A DNA stretch of 27,740 nt from positions 1 to 27,740 of the IMG/VR virus record IMGVR_UViG_3300048442_000979; one strand, written 5' to 3'. Made by a program: the position numbers and the translations under genes. Numbering within the stretch: the first letter of the stretch is position 1; each line of letters starts with the position of its first letter. Origin of the DNA: a virus. This document shows positions 13,858 to 24,500 of the stretch, one piece after another. The notes below the pieces were generated by a model. That model did not search any database, had not been told where the DNA came from, and was given only the letters and a program-made list of their open reading frames with translations.

Positions 13858-16800
13858 CTTAAATCTTTTAGTATTGGTACAATTGCCTGGTTTGTAGATC
13901 TCATACGAATCTTAACCTGGAACTTAGTGAATGTAGCACTGGCACTACCTCCAGTGGCAACATCAGTAACATCATAATCAAATTTATAATCTTTAAAGAC
14001 AAATTCATCCTGAAGAGAACTGTAACTAGGAGTAGTAATTTCTCGCCAATCAACATCATTTGGATTAGATTCTTCACCTGTTAATGCTTTAATATAAACA
14101 TCAACATTACATGAACTACTAGGATTAAATGCAGCAAATTCTATTCTCAATCCAGTACATGAATTTTCTAATGTTACCAATTTTGTAATATAATTTCCAG
14201 GGTTAAAATCTTCAACTGATTCAGCACCAATATCAACGTAATTAGTATTGTCATTAAAGAAATATTCTTTATCAACATTACCATCAATATTAGCAACTCT
14301 ATTTGCAGTAGTAACTAAACTAATTCTTTGAGTATCAATAATAGGAGTTAAATTAGATTTAGTACTACTAAGTTCAAGATAGAGATTTGTAGAGGTATTT
14401 CCCTGCATTTGGTTAATTTCATTAACAGCAGATGTTATCAATCTAGGGGTTGAATATTCATTATTTTCATTAAGAAGAACATCGTAAAATCTAGATTCTC
14501 TAACATAAGAAGGTTGTGAGGGAGTAGAAGAATTTGTTGGATCAGAAAATTCTCCATCTTCTAAAGAAGTTCCAGAAGATGATTTATAAGAAGCAATTAC
14601 TGAAGTACCAGGCAATTCAATAGAATTAACTAATGGTAGAACGTTATGATACATAACATTCTTACTTGCATATACTCTAGAACCACCAAAGGTAAAGTTC
14701 AATGGACCTGTAGATGTTCTAGTAATTGGAATTGCGATTTGATAAGAATCAAGTGTAATCCATTTTAAATTACTATGAATTTTATTAATATAGGTTAGAG
14801 GAACTCCATCTTTCACATAATTTTCAACAATCCATTTATCTGCAGTTTTAAATCCTCCGTTTGGAATTGATCCTTCAACTCTAGAAATTGTAGTGATTGT
14901 GTATGTTCCGTTACTTTCAGCACTAACACCACCAGCTGGATCATAACTGTAAACAGCATCACCAATCTTAATATATCCTGGGTTAGATGCAGAAGCCACT
15001 GCGCCATCAATATTAGTTGAATATGCAAAATAACTACGATTACCTTTAACGGTAACAGCAGTGGCGGGAGTACCAGTCCAATCACCTGCTAATTCTGCAT
15101 ATTCCTCTGTACTTACTCCTTTAATATCAACAAAAGATGAAGGATCATGCATACCATGATTATAATGATTAACCTTCATATAATTACCATTAACTGTTAG
15201 TTCAATAGGATCATTTCTCAATACTGAGAACTGATTTAATCCACTATTATCAGCTTTTAATTTAATTACAGGTTTCTGTGAAATATCAAATTCTGCTCTG
15301 TATATGGTAAATTTAAGATCTTGTAATTGATTTGCTGTCCATGTAGATGCGTTTTGTGATTTAAACAGAACACCAGCATACGGTTGTTCAGAAATTCTAT
15401 TACCATTAATATCATCTTGCCCCATTTCGGACAACCATACTTTATATTCTACAGAAGAAGTTAAGATAGCAAAGCAATATTCTTTCTGTTCTCCAAGATA
15501 TACTGGAGTTGGAAATTCAAAAGTTGTTACAGTACTAGCATCCTCTGAAAGATTAACCTGCGAAGGAAGTTTGTTAATAGTTGACAAGACAGTTGGTCCT
15601 GGATATCCATTAACCATCTCTCTAATCTGTAAGGTAACAGGAAGAGTTTTATCTTTAGTTCTAAAGAAAATGTCAATTTTAGATACAAATACACCACCTG
15701 AATCTTCTACTAAGAATGATTGTGCAAGAGGGTCAAACCATCCACCAAACGTGGTTGATGAACTAGAAGAACTGCTAGTAAGAACTCTACTTTGACTAAC
15801 GTTATTTTGAATAGTATCTGAGTTCCTGACTAAAAGAACATCTTGTTGCTTACTAAATGTGGTTCCCGAAGCATTATAAGTTCCAATCACAGAACTATCT
15901 ACTTCTCCTGGTACAAGAGAATTAGTTGTAGAATCAGTTAATCTTAATGTGGATTCACCAACTTTCCATCTTGGATTACCTTCTTCAGATGGTTCTGGAA
16001 TAAACAGAGACATATAAAGACCACCAGATTCATCGGCAATCATTTTTTTACCAGTTACAGTGCAAGTTGCACCTGATGTACGTCCAACTAAAGTATCTCC
16101 TTCAAGTACATAACCACCATATTCAGAAGCACCTAATTCATTCATACTTTCAATATCTAAATTTAATACTGAAGTATTTGCCGAATAATTTTCAGGCATT
16201 GCATTTCCAGAATATGGATCTATCAATAGATCAACATCAGAATAACTCCTTGGAGCAAGAATTTTTGATCTGAATTTTCTATTAACGTTACCACTTACAA
16301 TAACATCTTCACCTACACTAAATTGAACTGTGCTAGTAACATTTACTTGCAGGATCTTTGGAGTAGAGTATGCATTTACATCTCTGCCTTCTAAGAAAGA
16401 GTAAACTTGAATATTTGGTTTTAATCTTTGGGCATTGATTTGAATGTTTCTAGATCTCTTCCAATGAGCATACTTGATATCAACAACTCTATCTCCAAGA
16501 ACTTCTCTATCAACTCTAGGAGCAACTGAAGGTCTGATACCAGTTCTGGTTTGACCAGTTCTAGTAGTGGACGACGAAGATGAAGTCGTAACTCTTCGGA
16601 TTGGAGCACCGCCATTAGTTCTTTCAGTTCTTGTAGATCTACTACTGCTACTACTAGTACTTGACCAAGTGGTTTGCCATGCATTCCATTCAGTTGGTCC
16701 AAATCCAGTATTAGGATCAATTTCATTTGCCCATAATGTAGCAGCATAATCTCCTTCTACCTCAGTAAGAGATTCTGGCAAACGAATTTCATCAACCCAG

Positions 16801-19800
16801 TCATCAATTGCTGGGGTAATGGTCATAAATCCAACCCAAGATACGACAGCAAATGGGTTAACGTTTTCTACACCAGAAGCAAATGGTTGATTGACCATAA
16901 CTTTATGGGTGTAGTCAAGCATAAGTGCATCACCCTTAATATAATTTGTAGGAACTTCCTCATAAGTTAGTGGCACATTAGTAGTGTAGTGTTGGGGTCT
17001 TAATTCTCCCAACGCCATATCCATAGAGCAACGATAATTTGGATGTCTAGGTTCACCAACACTGTGTGAAGTAAAACCATCTACAAGAAATCCATTCTTT
17101 AATCTGTTCAATCCATTGGAATCTGAAATAAATGAATTGACAGTTTCACTCTCAAGTAAACTTAATTGAGTGTAATATTCAACATTTGCCAATCTTTGCT
17201 CAAGTTTACCAATATCTTTCATGGTATAACGTTTGTTAGTAAATCTCTCGAAAATAATATCGTCTAAACTTCTAACATATGCAGGCATGCTAATAGAAAG
17301 CATCTTCATAGCATTTTTAATCTCATCACCAGGTTCTTTAGGATTTAATGCAGGAACTCCTTTTTTAGTAATAAACTCACCATCTTTGTTAATATAAAGA
17401 TGATCAATTCTTCCAAGAAAATATTCTACTTCATTTGCTTCAATAAACCCACCAGGAAGTTTTGAATCACCATAAATGTAATTAAAGTTACCATAATTTG
17501 AAAGTTTTGTATCGGCAATAATTTGAGTTTGATCAATATTATGAGGAGAGTTATATTCCCCATTACCAACTGAAAATACATCTGTTTGGTTGATTCTAAA
17601 ATCAACAGTATCATTCAAATAGTATTTTGTATCACCTGTCTCATAATATGGAATTTCATCAATACTAGCATTGTAATAAGAGTTTCTAGTGTAAAATAAT
17701 CCTGAAGCATTATCATCTTCAAAATGATCTAATACAACCCAAAGAGAAGTTCCGTTTGTAATAGAACTTCCTACGTTTGTTTTTACGAGTGAAGAGAAAT
17801 TAAAACTATGATCTCCTTGTCCATCATTTAGGTTGTATCTACTCTTAATATTTGGAAGACCGTTACTATTTACTGATACTACAGATGCAGTTGAAGCACT
17901 TTGATATCCATAAAGTTCTTCATTAGGAATGAAATTTGAAGATGTTTCGTAAACAAAATATAATTTTGATGTACTATTTTGTTGCTTAATAACTCTTCCT
18001 TTTGCTCCACTAGATCTCCCGACAACAATTTCTCCTGGTGTGAATACTGGAGTACCTGAACCATAAGTTACATTTGGATAAACTACATCAGCATCACCTT
18101 GATTTTGACTAGCTTCATCACTATAGTTGTAAATAGCATGAACTTTACATACTCTGGTAAGACCTAAACTTAGTTTGATATCATTTATATCATACTTATC
18201 TGTAGAATCTAAATCTCTAAGTTTAACCACTCTCATTTTTTTAAGAGCTGTTAATTTCAATACAGGATTAGATATATTTTTTGGACCATATAATACAAAA
18301 GTATCATTTGCAGTACTTGCATCAGTGGCAATATTAAAAGAGAATGAACTACCACTAATATCTGGCGTTGCAACAGTCAGATCTCTAGTAGTGCTAACAC
18401 CATCATTATCAATCCTTAAAGTGTAATCACCGAGATTAGATGAAGCAAATGGGATATTTACAGATCCACCAGTTCCACTTGCATTCATAGTTCCTGTGGC
18501 AACACCTAGGTGATTAAAAATAGATACACCTTCTACTGATTTGATAATATTGTTACCAGATACTTTAAAAATATATGGTTGTGTTCTACCACCAGTACCA
18601 TTTACAGTAAATGTGTGCCCACCACTAACAGCATTAGTTTCATAGTTAATAGAACCATTAATAACGATACTATCTACTAAATTAATATTTTGACTAGAGT
18701 TAATAAATTCAATAGAACAAACTCTAACTATATCGTAAGTAGAATCAGTTTCAAATCCAACAAATAATCCATAACCAATTACACTTCCTCCATCTTTTAA
18801 TGCTGCAATTTGTTGCGTTTGATATGCAGCATTGAGATTGTCATAGGTTGGTTCGTTACCTGTAGCAGTTCTAAACTCAAATCCTCTACCATTAGTACTG
18901 ATAAGTCGATTTAATTCGATATCAGTAGTTCTTGGTTTTTCAATATCAACATAATTGGTTACAATATTTTCAATTTCATATCCAAGAACATAAGATTTAC
19001 CAGGACTTACGTTGACTTCATATAAATCTTTTGAGGGAATGTTACCATTATCAGTAAGACCTTCAGTAGAAAAGATTCCATTATTAATGCCATTATTGAG
19101 ACATTCGTCTTTTGTAAATTTATATCTTTTTACTTCATAATTTCCAGATTCATCAAAAGTTCTTCTTGCTAAAGTATCTTCTAATGTACGAGCAAGTGAG
19201 GCTTGACTAGTTTGAACAATCTCTAAAAGTTCACCTTCTTCTAATCTTAATAATTCAATAAAGTCCGTTACTGAATCATCATTTAAACTTTTCTTAGTAA
19301 GTTTTGCTTGTAACTGTAATCTATGTGCTCCAGGTGCAGAATAGTTAGAATATCCCTGTGATGGATCATTAAGTGAGGTATCAGTTTCTGGCGTTACAAT
19401 AGTTTCTAAAACTTGTAAACCAATTCTATAAGAAGGATATACACCGAATTGATCAAGGATAATATCTTGTTCTGCTACAGATACAAAAAATCCTTTGACG
19501 AAATAAATTCCAGGAGTTATTTTAGCGGAAGATCCAACATGTGTAGCGTTTTCTGTAACGCATTTTGCAAAGTCCGTATCTGCCTGGACTACAGTTTCTC
19601 CAATACTAAATGAATCTTCTGCTAAAATAATTTCATCATCTTGGAAAGATGCAGATGTATTTGAAGATCCAGCACTTGTATATTTAACAAAGAGAGTGGT
19701 TTTGCCCTTTTCTGATTCTTGAGAAGAAATTGCATTAACAACTCTTGCTCTTACCCCAGACGTTTGTCCAATAATAGTTTGTCCAACAATAAAATCTTTA

Positions 19801-20072
19801 ATTGTATCAGAAGAAATTCCAAAGTACTCATCTTCAATAAGTACGGATGTATAATACAGATCATATGAAATTTGACCTGGAATCACCATAGCACCATCTT
19901 TATAGATGCTGGATCCAAATTTTTCAATTTGATCCTGCAGTAGTGACTGTAAAACAGTTAATTCCCTTGCCTGCAGGGGAAAACCTGGTCGAAACAGAAC
20001 TTTATGAAAGTTATCTGTTGCGTCGAAGTCCTCAAAATAAGGAGGGGTGTTCAGATTAGTTGTCTGGGGCAT
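13839..20072 (-). CDS. 2077-aa DUF4815-type baseplate/tail structural protein
   Basis: The N-terminus (NTPPYFEDFD, NFHKVLFRPGFPLQARELT, LQSLLQDQIEKFGSSIYKDG, VIPG) is the characteristic start of DUF4815 proteins of T4-like marine phages. Other conserved blocks are RYTMKDIGKLEQRLANVEYY with GLNRLKNGF (about 950-1000), LKPNIQVYSFLEGRDVNAY (about 1220), and FDPLAQSFLVEDSGGVFVSKI with LPVTLQIREMVNGYPG (about 1443-1495). Residues about 1130-1182 form a Ser/Thr/Arg-rich, low-complexity linker, and a second Ser run precedes FDPLAQSF. The position directly after gp8 corresponds to T4 genes 9-10, which encode the baseplate periphery and fibre socket. Orthology to either is not shown. The start lies 4 nt after the gp8 stop codon, with AGAG immediately before it. 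Confidence 0.92.
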   Translation of the reverse strand: MPQTTNLNTPPYFEDFDATDNFHKVLFRPGFPLQARELTVLQSLLQDQIEKFGSSIYKDGAMVIPGQISYDLYYTSVLIEDEYFGISSDTIKDFIVGQTIIGQTSGVRARVVNAISSQESEKGKTTLFVKYTSAGSSNTSASFQDDEIILAEDSFSIGETVVQADTDFAKCVTENATHVGSSAKITPGIYFVKGFFVSVAEQDIILDQFGVYPSYRIGLQVLETIVTPETDTSLNDPSQGYSNYSAPGAHRLQLQAKLTKKSLNDDSVTDFIELLRLEEGELLEIVQTSQASLARTLEDTLARRTFDESGNYEVKRYKFTKDECLNNGINNGIFSTEGLTDNGNIPSKDLYEVNVSPGKSYVLGYEIENIVTNYVDIEKPRTTDIELNRLISTNGRGFEFRTATGNEPTYDNLNAAYQTQQIAALKDGGSVIGYGLFVGFETDSTYDIVRVCSIEFINSSQNINLVDSIVINGSINYETNAVSGGHTFTVNGTGGRTQPYIFKVSGNNIIKSVEGVSIFNHLGVATGTMNASGTGGSVNIPFASSNLGDYTLRIDNDGVSTTRDLTVATPDISGSSFSFNIATDASTANDTFVLYGPKNISNPVLKLTALKKMRVVKLRDLDSTDKYDINDIKLSLGLTRVCKVHAIYNYSDEASQNQGDADVVYPNVTYGSGTPVFTPGEIVVGRSSGAKGRVIKQQNSTSKLYFVYETSSNFIPNEELYGYQSASTASVVSVNSNGLPNIKSRYNLNDGQGDHSFNFSSLVKTNVGSSITNGTSLWVVLDHFEDDNASGLFYTRNSYYNASIDEIPYYETGDTKYYLNDTVDFRINQTDVFSVGNGEYNSPHNIDQTQIIADTKLSNYGNFNYIYGDSKLPGGFIEANEVEYFLGRIDHLYINKDGEFITKKGVPALNPKEPGDEIKNAMKMLSISMPAYVRSLDDIIFERFTNKRYTMKDIGKLEQRLANVEYYTQLSLLESETVNSFISDSNGLNRLKNGFLVDGFTSHSVGEPRHPNYRCSMDMALGELRPQHYTTNVPLTYEEVPTNYIKGDALMLDYTHKVMVNQPFASGVENVNPFAVVSWVGFMTITPAIDDWVDEIRLPESLTEVEGDYAATLWANEIDPNTGFGPTEWNAWQTTWSSTSSSSSRSTRTERTNGGAPIRRVTTSSSSSTTRTGQTRTGIRPSVAPRVDREVLGDRVVDIKYAHWKRSRNIQINAQRLKPNIQVYSFLEGRDVNAYSTPKILQVNVTSTVQFSVGEDVIVSGNVNRKFRSKILAPRSYSDVDLLIDPYSGNAMPENYSANTSVLNLDIESMNELGASEYGGYVLEGDTLVGRTSGATCTVTGKKMIADESGGLYMSLFIPEPSEEGNPRWKVGESTLRLTDSTTNSLVPGEVDSSVIGTYNASGTTFSKQQDVLLVRNSDTIQNNVSQSRVLTSSSSSSSTTFGGWFDPLAQSFLVEDSGGVFVSKIDIFFRTKDKTLPVTLQIREMVNGYPGPTVLSTINKLPSQVNLSEDASTVTTFEFPTPVYLGEQKEYCFAILTSSVEYKVWLSEMGQDDINGNRISEQPYAGVLFKSQNASTWTANQLQDLKFTIYRAEFDISQKPVIKLKADNSGLNQFSVLRNDPIELTVNGNYMKVNHYNHGMHDPSSFVDIKGVSTEEYAELAGDWTGTPATAVTVKGNRSYFAYSTNIDGAVASASNPGYIKIGDAVYSYDPAGGVSAESNGTYTITTISRVEGSIPNGGFKTADKWIVENYVKDGVPLTYINKIHSNLKWITLDSYQIAIPITRTSTGPLNFTFGGSRVYASKNVMYHNVLPLVNSIELPGTSVIASYKSSSGTSLEDGEFSDPTNSSTPSQPSYVRESRFYDVLLNENNEYSTPRLITSAVNEINQMQGNTSTNLYLELSSTKSNLTPIIDTQRISLVTTANRVANIDGNVDKEYFFNDNTNYVDIGAESVEDFNPGNYITKLVTLENSCTGLRIEFAAFNPSSSCNVDVYIKALTGEESNPNDVDWREITTPSYSSLQDEFVFKDYKFDYDVTDVATGGSASATFTKFQVKIRMRSTNQAIVPILKDLRCIALA

Positions 20073-20076
20073 CTCT

Positions 20077-21519
20077 TTAGAACTCTAAAATAATTTTGAA
20101 ATCTTCTGTTTGGTCTGCAGCTCGGGAAATTGTATTCCTATTATCTATGTAGATGATTTCACCAGACCCTCTTACGATGTCTGGTTCAGAAACTGTATTA
20201 ATAGTAACAGTTTCTGAACCAATATTAATCGATTCTCCGTCTACAAATAAGGGTCTAGATCCATTACTTTGAAGACCAGATCCTACTTCATTTTCTTGAT
20301 AGTAATAAATTGTATAGATGTTGTTTGACGTGTCTGGTTCATAGTGTATAATTCTTCCAGTTGCTCCACTACCAGCACCTGGTGTAGAAATTAGAATATC
20401 ATCATAATCCTCAGGATTATTCAGTAAAGGACTTACACCAGAAGATGCATAATCTAAAGTTATTTTTCTAGCACCAATTAAAGTTTGAGCATTACTAGTT
20501 GTTACTGGATTATAAATTACGCCAACTACACTAAAATCATTACCAAATACAAAATCAGTATTTTCTAATTTACAGTGAAGTGCTAATCTATAAGCACCTA
20601 ACTCTAATGATATTCCGGTAGTTGCCATACCCTCTTTAGGGGTGATAATAGGTTCTAAGACGGCGTTAGAACCTCCTGTAGTGTTAATTTGACCATAAGT
20701 GTACCCAACACCAGGATTAAGTACTTTTATCTCTGTAATAGCACCTAAAGCATCAGTAGCAAGTACTTTAATTTTTCCTCCTGTTCCATCTCCAATAATA
20801 TCAAATTCAGAGTTTGCAGTATAGTTAGTACCTGCTGCTTTAATTACAACATTATAAATTGCTCCTCCATAATTTGAAGTTGGAACAATTGCATTATTGG
20901 GATCAATACCAGACAGTTCTGGAATTGGAACATACTCATCACTTTTAAATCTTTCAAAATCATTAGCATTTACGCTAAACAAATATTTCCAAACATACTT
21001 ATCAGACAATGTGAATGGTGAACTTCCCGTTGAAGAAGGTTCAATTGTAGATTGCCCATTGTTATTATTATTCAAGCATTTGTATACTTTATACTCTGAG
21101 GTAACAACATAAAAATCAGTTTCATATAAACTAGTTTCTGTATTCAGACCCTCAACATAATTAGTGATATTGGCATCACTACTAATGATAGAACCATAGT
21201 TATGACGATAAATGTCATATGTTTTCCCAGAAACCCAAGTTTTGTTAGGAATTACTGATCTAATTTCAGAAGAAGGAATCTTCTTTAGACCAATCATTTG
21301 GTCGTACATATTAAATGCTGATTCCTGATTATCAATAGGATTTACTGGTTGGTTATTAACCCAACCATCAGATTTTGCAAAAAATAAGTACAGACCAATA
21401 TCAGTTACAGTTCTATTGCCATTGCTATCGACAAACTGAGGGTCTTCACCTAAAGCGACTCTTCTTCTGAAATTTTCAGCAAGAACTACCCTAAATCTAT
21501 CGGTTAAAATTGCCGCCAT
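20077..21519 (-). CDS. 8: Baseplate wedge subunit gp8
   Basis: This is a homologue of T4 gp8, part of the baseplate wedge with gp6, gp7, gp10, gp11, gp25 and gp53. The N-terminal region has FRRRVALGED and IGLYLFFAKSDGW, aligning with the T4 FITFGRSEPW region as I recall it. YDQMIGLKKI with IRSVIPNKTW and DKYVWKYLFSV also correspond. The C-terminus GEIIYIDNR, then AADQTEDFKIILEF, closely parallels T4 gp8 (GEMIYMENR, MDQTEEINILFTF). At 480 aa it is longer than T4 gp8 (334 aa). Part of the excess is a Gly-Tyr module at about residues 213-276 (AGTNYTANSEFDIIGDGTGG, LNPGVGYTYG) of the kind found in the fibre proteins here. It is preceded by an exact late promoter but has no clear Shine-Dalgarno. 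Confidence 0.93.
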   Translation of the reverse strand: MAAILTDRFRVVLAENFRRRVALGEDPQFVDSNGNRTVTDIGLYLFFAKSDGWVNNQPVNPIDNQESAFNMYDQMIGLKKIPSSEIRSVIPNKTWVSGKTYDIYRHNYGSIISSDANITNYVEGLNTETSLYETDFYVVTSEYKVYKCLNNNNNGQSTIEPSSTGSSPFTLSDKYVWKYLFSVNANDFERFKSDEYVPIPELSGIDPNNAIVPTSNYGGAIYNVVIKAAGTNYTANSEFDIIGDGTGGKIKVLATDALGAITEIKVLNPGVGYTYGQINTTGGSNAVLEPIITPKEGMATTGISLELGAYRLALHCKLENTDFVFGNDFSVVGVIYNPVTTSNAQTLIGARKITLDYASSGVSPLLNNPEDYDDILISTPGAGSGATGRIIHYEPDTSNNIYTIYYYQENEVGSGLQSNGSRPLFVDGESINIGSETVTINTVSEPDIVRGSGEIIYIDNRNTISRAADQTEDFKIILEF

Positions 21520-21538
21520 CGTTAAACAGTTTTCTTTT

Positions 21539-21546
21539 TATTTATA
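21539..21546 (-). promoter_or_regulatory. T4-type late promoter (TATAAATA) upstream of gp8
   Basis: An exact TATAAATA on the minus strand begins 3 nt after the TAG of the giant upstream gene and ends 19 nt before the gp8 ATG. In T4 the start site lies a few bases downstream of this box, so the gp8 leader would be only about 13-15 nt and A-rich, without a good Shine-Dalgarno. Confidence 0.78.
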
Positions 21547-21549
21547 GGA

Positions 21550-24500
21550 CTAGAAGTTATAATATAATTCGTTACCAACCGTTAGTGATTGATATTCAGC
21601 AATGAGGTTATCACCACCAGAAACAACAGGTCCTATAATATTTAGATTAGATTCTAAACGGATACTGTTGCCATCAATAATAGGACTTGCAACATCATTT
21701 AATTTTACATAAAGAAGTTGGTTAGTTTGATCCCATGCAATCACTTGTGCAGAATTTGCAAAAGATGCACCATATGTAATAGTATCTTCCATATCGTTGA
21801 TTGGAGTACCACCAGTTTCTGAAGCACTTGCTGCATAAAAAGTTTCACTTGATGTGCTAGAATCTAGTTTTACAATTTGATCAAAGGGTAAATTAACACC
21901 AATCTTAACACCAAAAAGTTCGTCTTTATCACCTGCAATTGATTCATTTCTTGGATCAAATGTAGTATATGATGCATTAACTGATCTAGTACCAAAATTA
22001 GCACTTGCAGGTAATATAAATGTAATTTGATTTGTATCATCATCAGGATTTGGTGGTAAATCTGAAGAGATATTATTAATTTCAACAGAAGGAACAGAAG
22101 TTGTGTATAAAGTTCTACCTGTTAATGGAAATACACCAGATGTGAATGAATGAATACTAGATGTTAAAGTTCTTCTCACTCTTAAAGATTCTCTAACTTT
22201 TGCAGTTCTAACCAAATTACTTAACCACCAACCATATCCAATACTTCCTGGATTAATACCAGAATTTGGATTAGTATTTTTTTGACCTTTAGAATTAATA
22301 ACTGCCAATCTCTCAGAACTTAAGATATTAATAATACCTCTTGGAGAAAATTCATTTTCTTGCTCAAGAATATCTCCTCTTTCGACTGTAGCATCAACAT
22401 CAATACTTCTATAATCTGCTGCAGATCCAACAAAGATATAACCTTCAAAATCAGATCCAAATTTTGGAGGAGATGAGAATTCAATCAAACTGCCAAATAA
22501 TCTAAATGAAGATAATGTTGAGGGATATGCTTTAGCAGTAGATGGAATTTGATAAACTCCATCTATAAACAAAATTAAGTTAGCAGAAATATCTGCCCCT
22601 CCTTCTACCTCAGAATTTTTAGAAATCAAACTAAATATTTCGCCGTTAACATCACGAAGATCAAATGCAGTTTGGATACCATTAAATTGATTTCCAATAC
22701 TCTGAATAGAAATTTGCTCACCAACATAGAAGCAATTGAATGGTGTTCCATCTGAGGGTGGTTCAGTAAACACTAATTTTGAATAAGATGTTCCAACTTC
22801 AACCAGATTGTAAGAAGATCCTCTCTTTTGAAGGATACCATTAACGATAACAAAAATATCTTTATCTGAAGTAATGAATACGTCATTTCCATCTTCCTTT
22901 AGAATAAATTCTGTCTTTTCACTATCAAAACCTCTAGTGAATGATTGAACTGTTAAGGTATATGGAATTATTTTTCTTACAGAAGAATTGTCACCATGGA
23001 ATAGGGGAGAATTTGTATTTAATTGAGGTCTAGTAACAGTTAAAGTGTTTGATGAAATATTTGTAATTTTTACAACTTCTACACTGTCAATTGAAATATA
23101 ATCACCATTAGAAAGACCTACAGCACTATCTACATCAAATACAGTATCTCCGGGAGAAACACCAAATTCTTCATCAATAGATGTAATTGTATTAGTTTGC
23201 TGAGAACTGATAAATCCAGAGACAACCGTATCTGAATTTTGATAGGCATTATCTCTATTAGCAATTGAAGCATCAACATTCAAATCTTCAACCGTTAAAG
23301 TATGATGTAAGAATCTAATACTAGTATCTTGATCAATAGTTAAATTTAAACTACCTGAACTAATATTTGTAAGGGTAATCGTTTGTGTCCCTTCATTAAT
23401 AGCAGAAATTTCAAGTTCATCATCATCAATACTAGTCAGTCCAAAAGATGTTTTAAATTTAACCCTATCACCTACAAAAATATTAAGTATTGAATTGACA
23501 ACGATATCAAAAGTTCCTGCTGCAGCAACCGTTGAAGTATTTCCAGTTTCAACATTAACTCTAGTAGTTTCAGTATTCTTACTAACAATTCTTGAATTTA
23601 CTAACTCATTAGAATGAATTACAAAATCTCCAACAATAAAATTATCAATAGGTTCTTTAGTATGGATAATGTTCTTACTAATATCATCAAATTGATAGTT
23701 AGGAGTTGTACCTAATGATCCATCTGCATCTGATCTTTGATATAAAAGACCAATAAATTGTCTACCAACCGTATTGTCTGCTCCGACATATCTTTGAGGT
23801 GGTTCAAAGAAGTTAATTTTTCTAATACCACTTGTAACAGTTTCATACACAATATTTGGAGTTTGTACTACACCAGCAATTTCAATAAAATAATCTTCAG
23901 GTTTGATGACAAGACCTGCAGGTATTATAAGTTGTCCATCATTAACTTTATAATCATATTTTGTATTTAATAAAACTGTTGACTGTTCTTCTAATGAAAC
24001 TCCCAGAGGATCAATAATTATGATTAAAGTATCATAAGTAAATCCATAATTAAATATTAAATTATTGTTACTTAAATCAATATCATAATCGGAAGTTGTG
24101 ATTACAATACCATCGACAAATACAAAATAACTATGCTTACTTGTACTTCCGCTAGGTTTGTTTGCTAAAACAATGGGAGTGCCGCTAACAACAGTTCCTG
24201 TAGTAAATTCATTTTTTAAGTATCCAGAGAGATATCTCACTGAAAGTTCACTTCCGATAGGAAGGACTTCACCAAATGTGATTGTTGGTGATCCACCGCC
24301 AGCAGAAATACTAAAGTTAGCGTTTTCTTGTAAAGCACCATCAACAAAACACATATAGTTATCTTCATCGATAGAGGCAAAAATACCTGCTGGGAATGGA
24401 GAACTATCGTATTCAGTAAGATCAAAAGTATCAGTTGCAGCAACTGTAGTTTGTGCCATACAATAAACTACCGTGTCATCATTAACTTGCCTATATCGCA

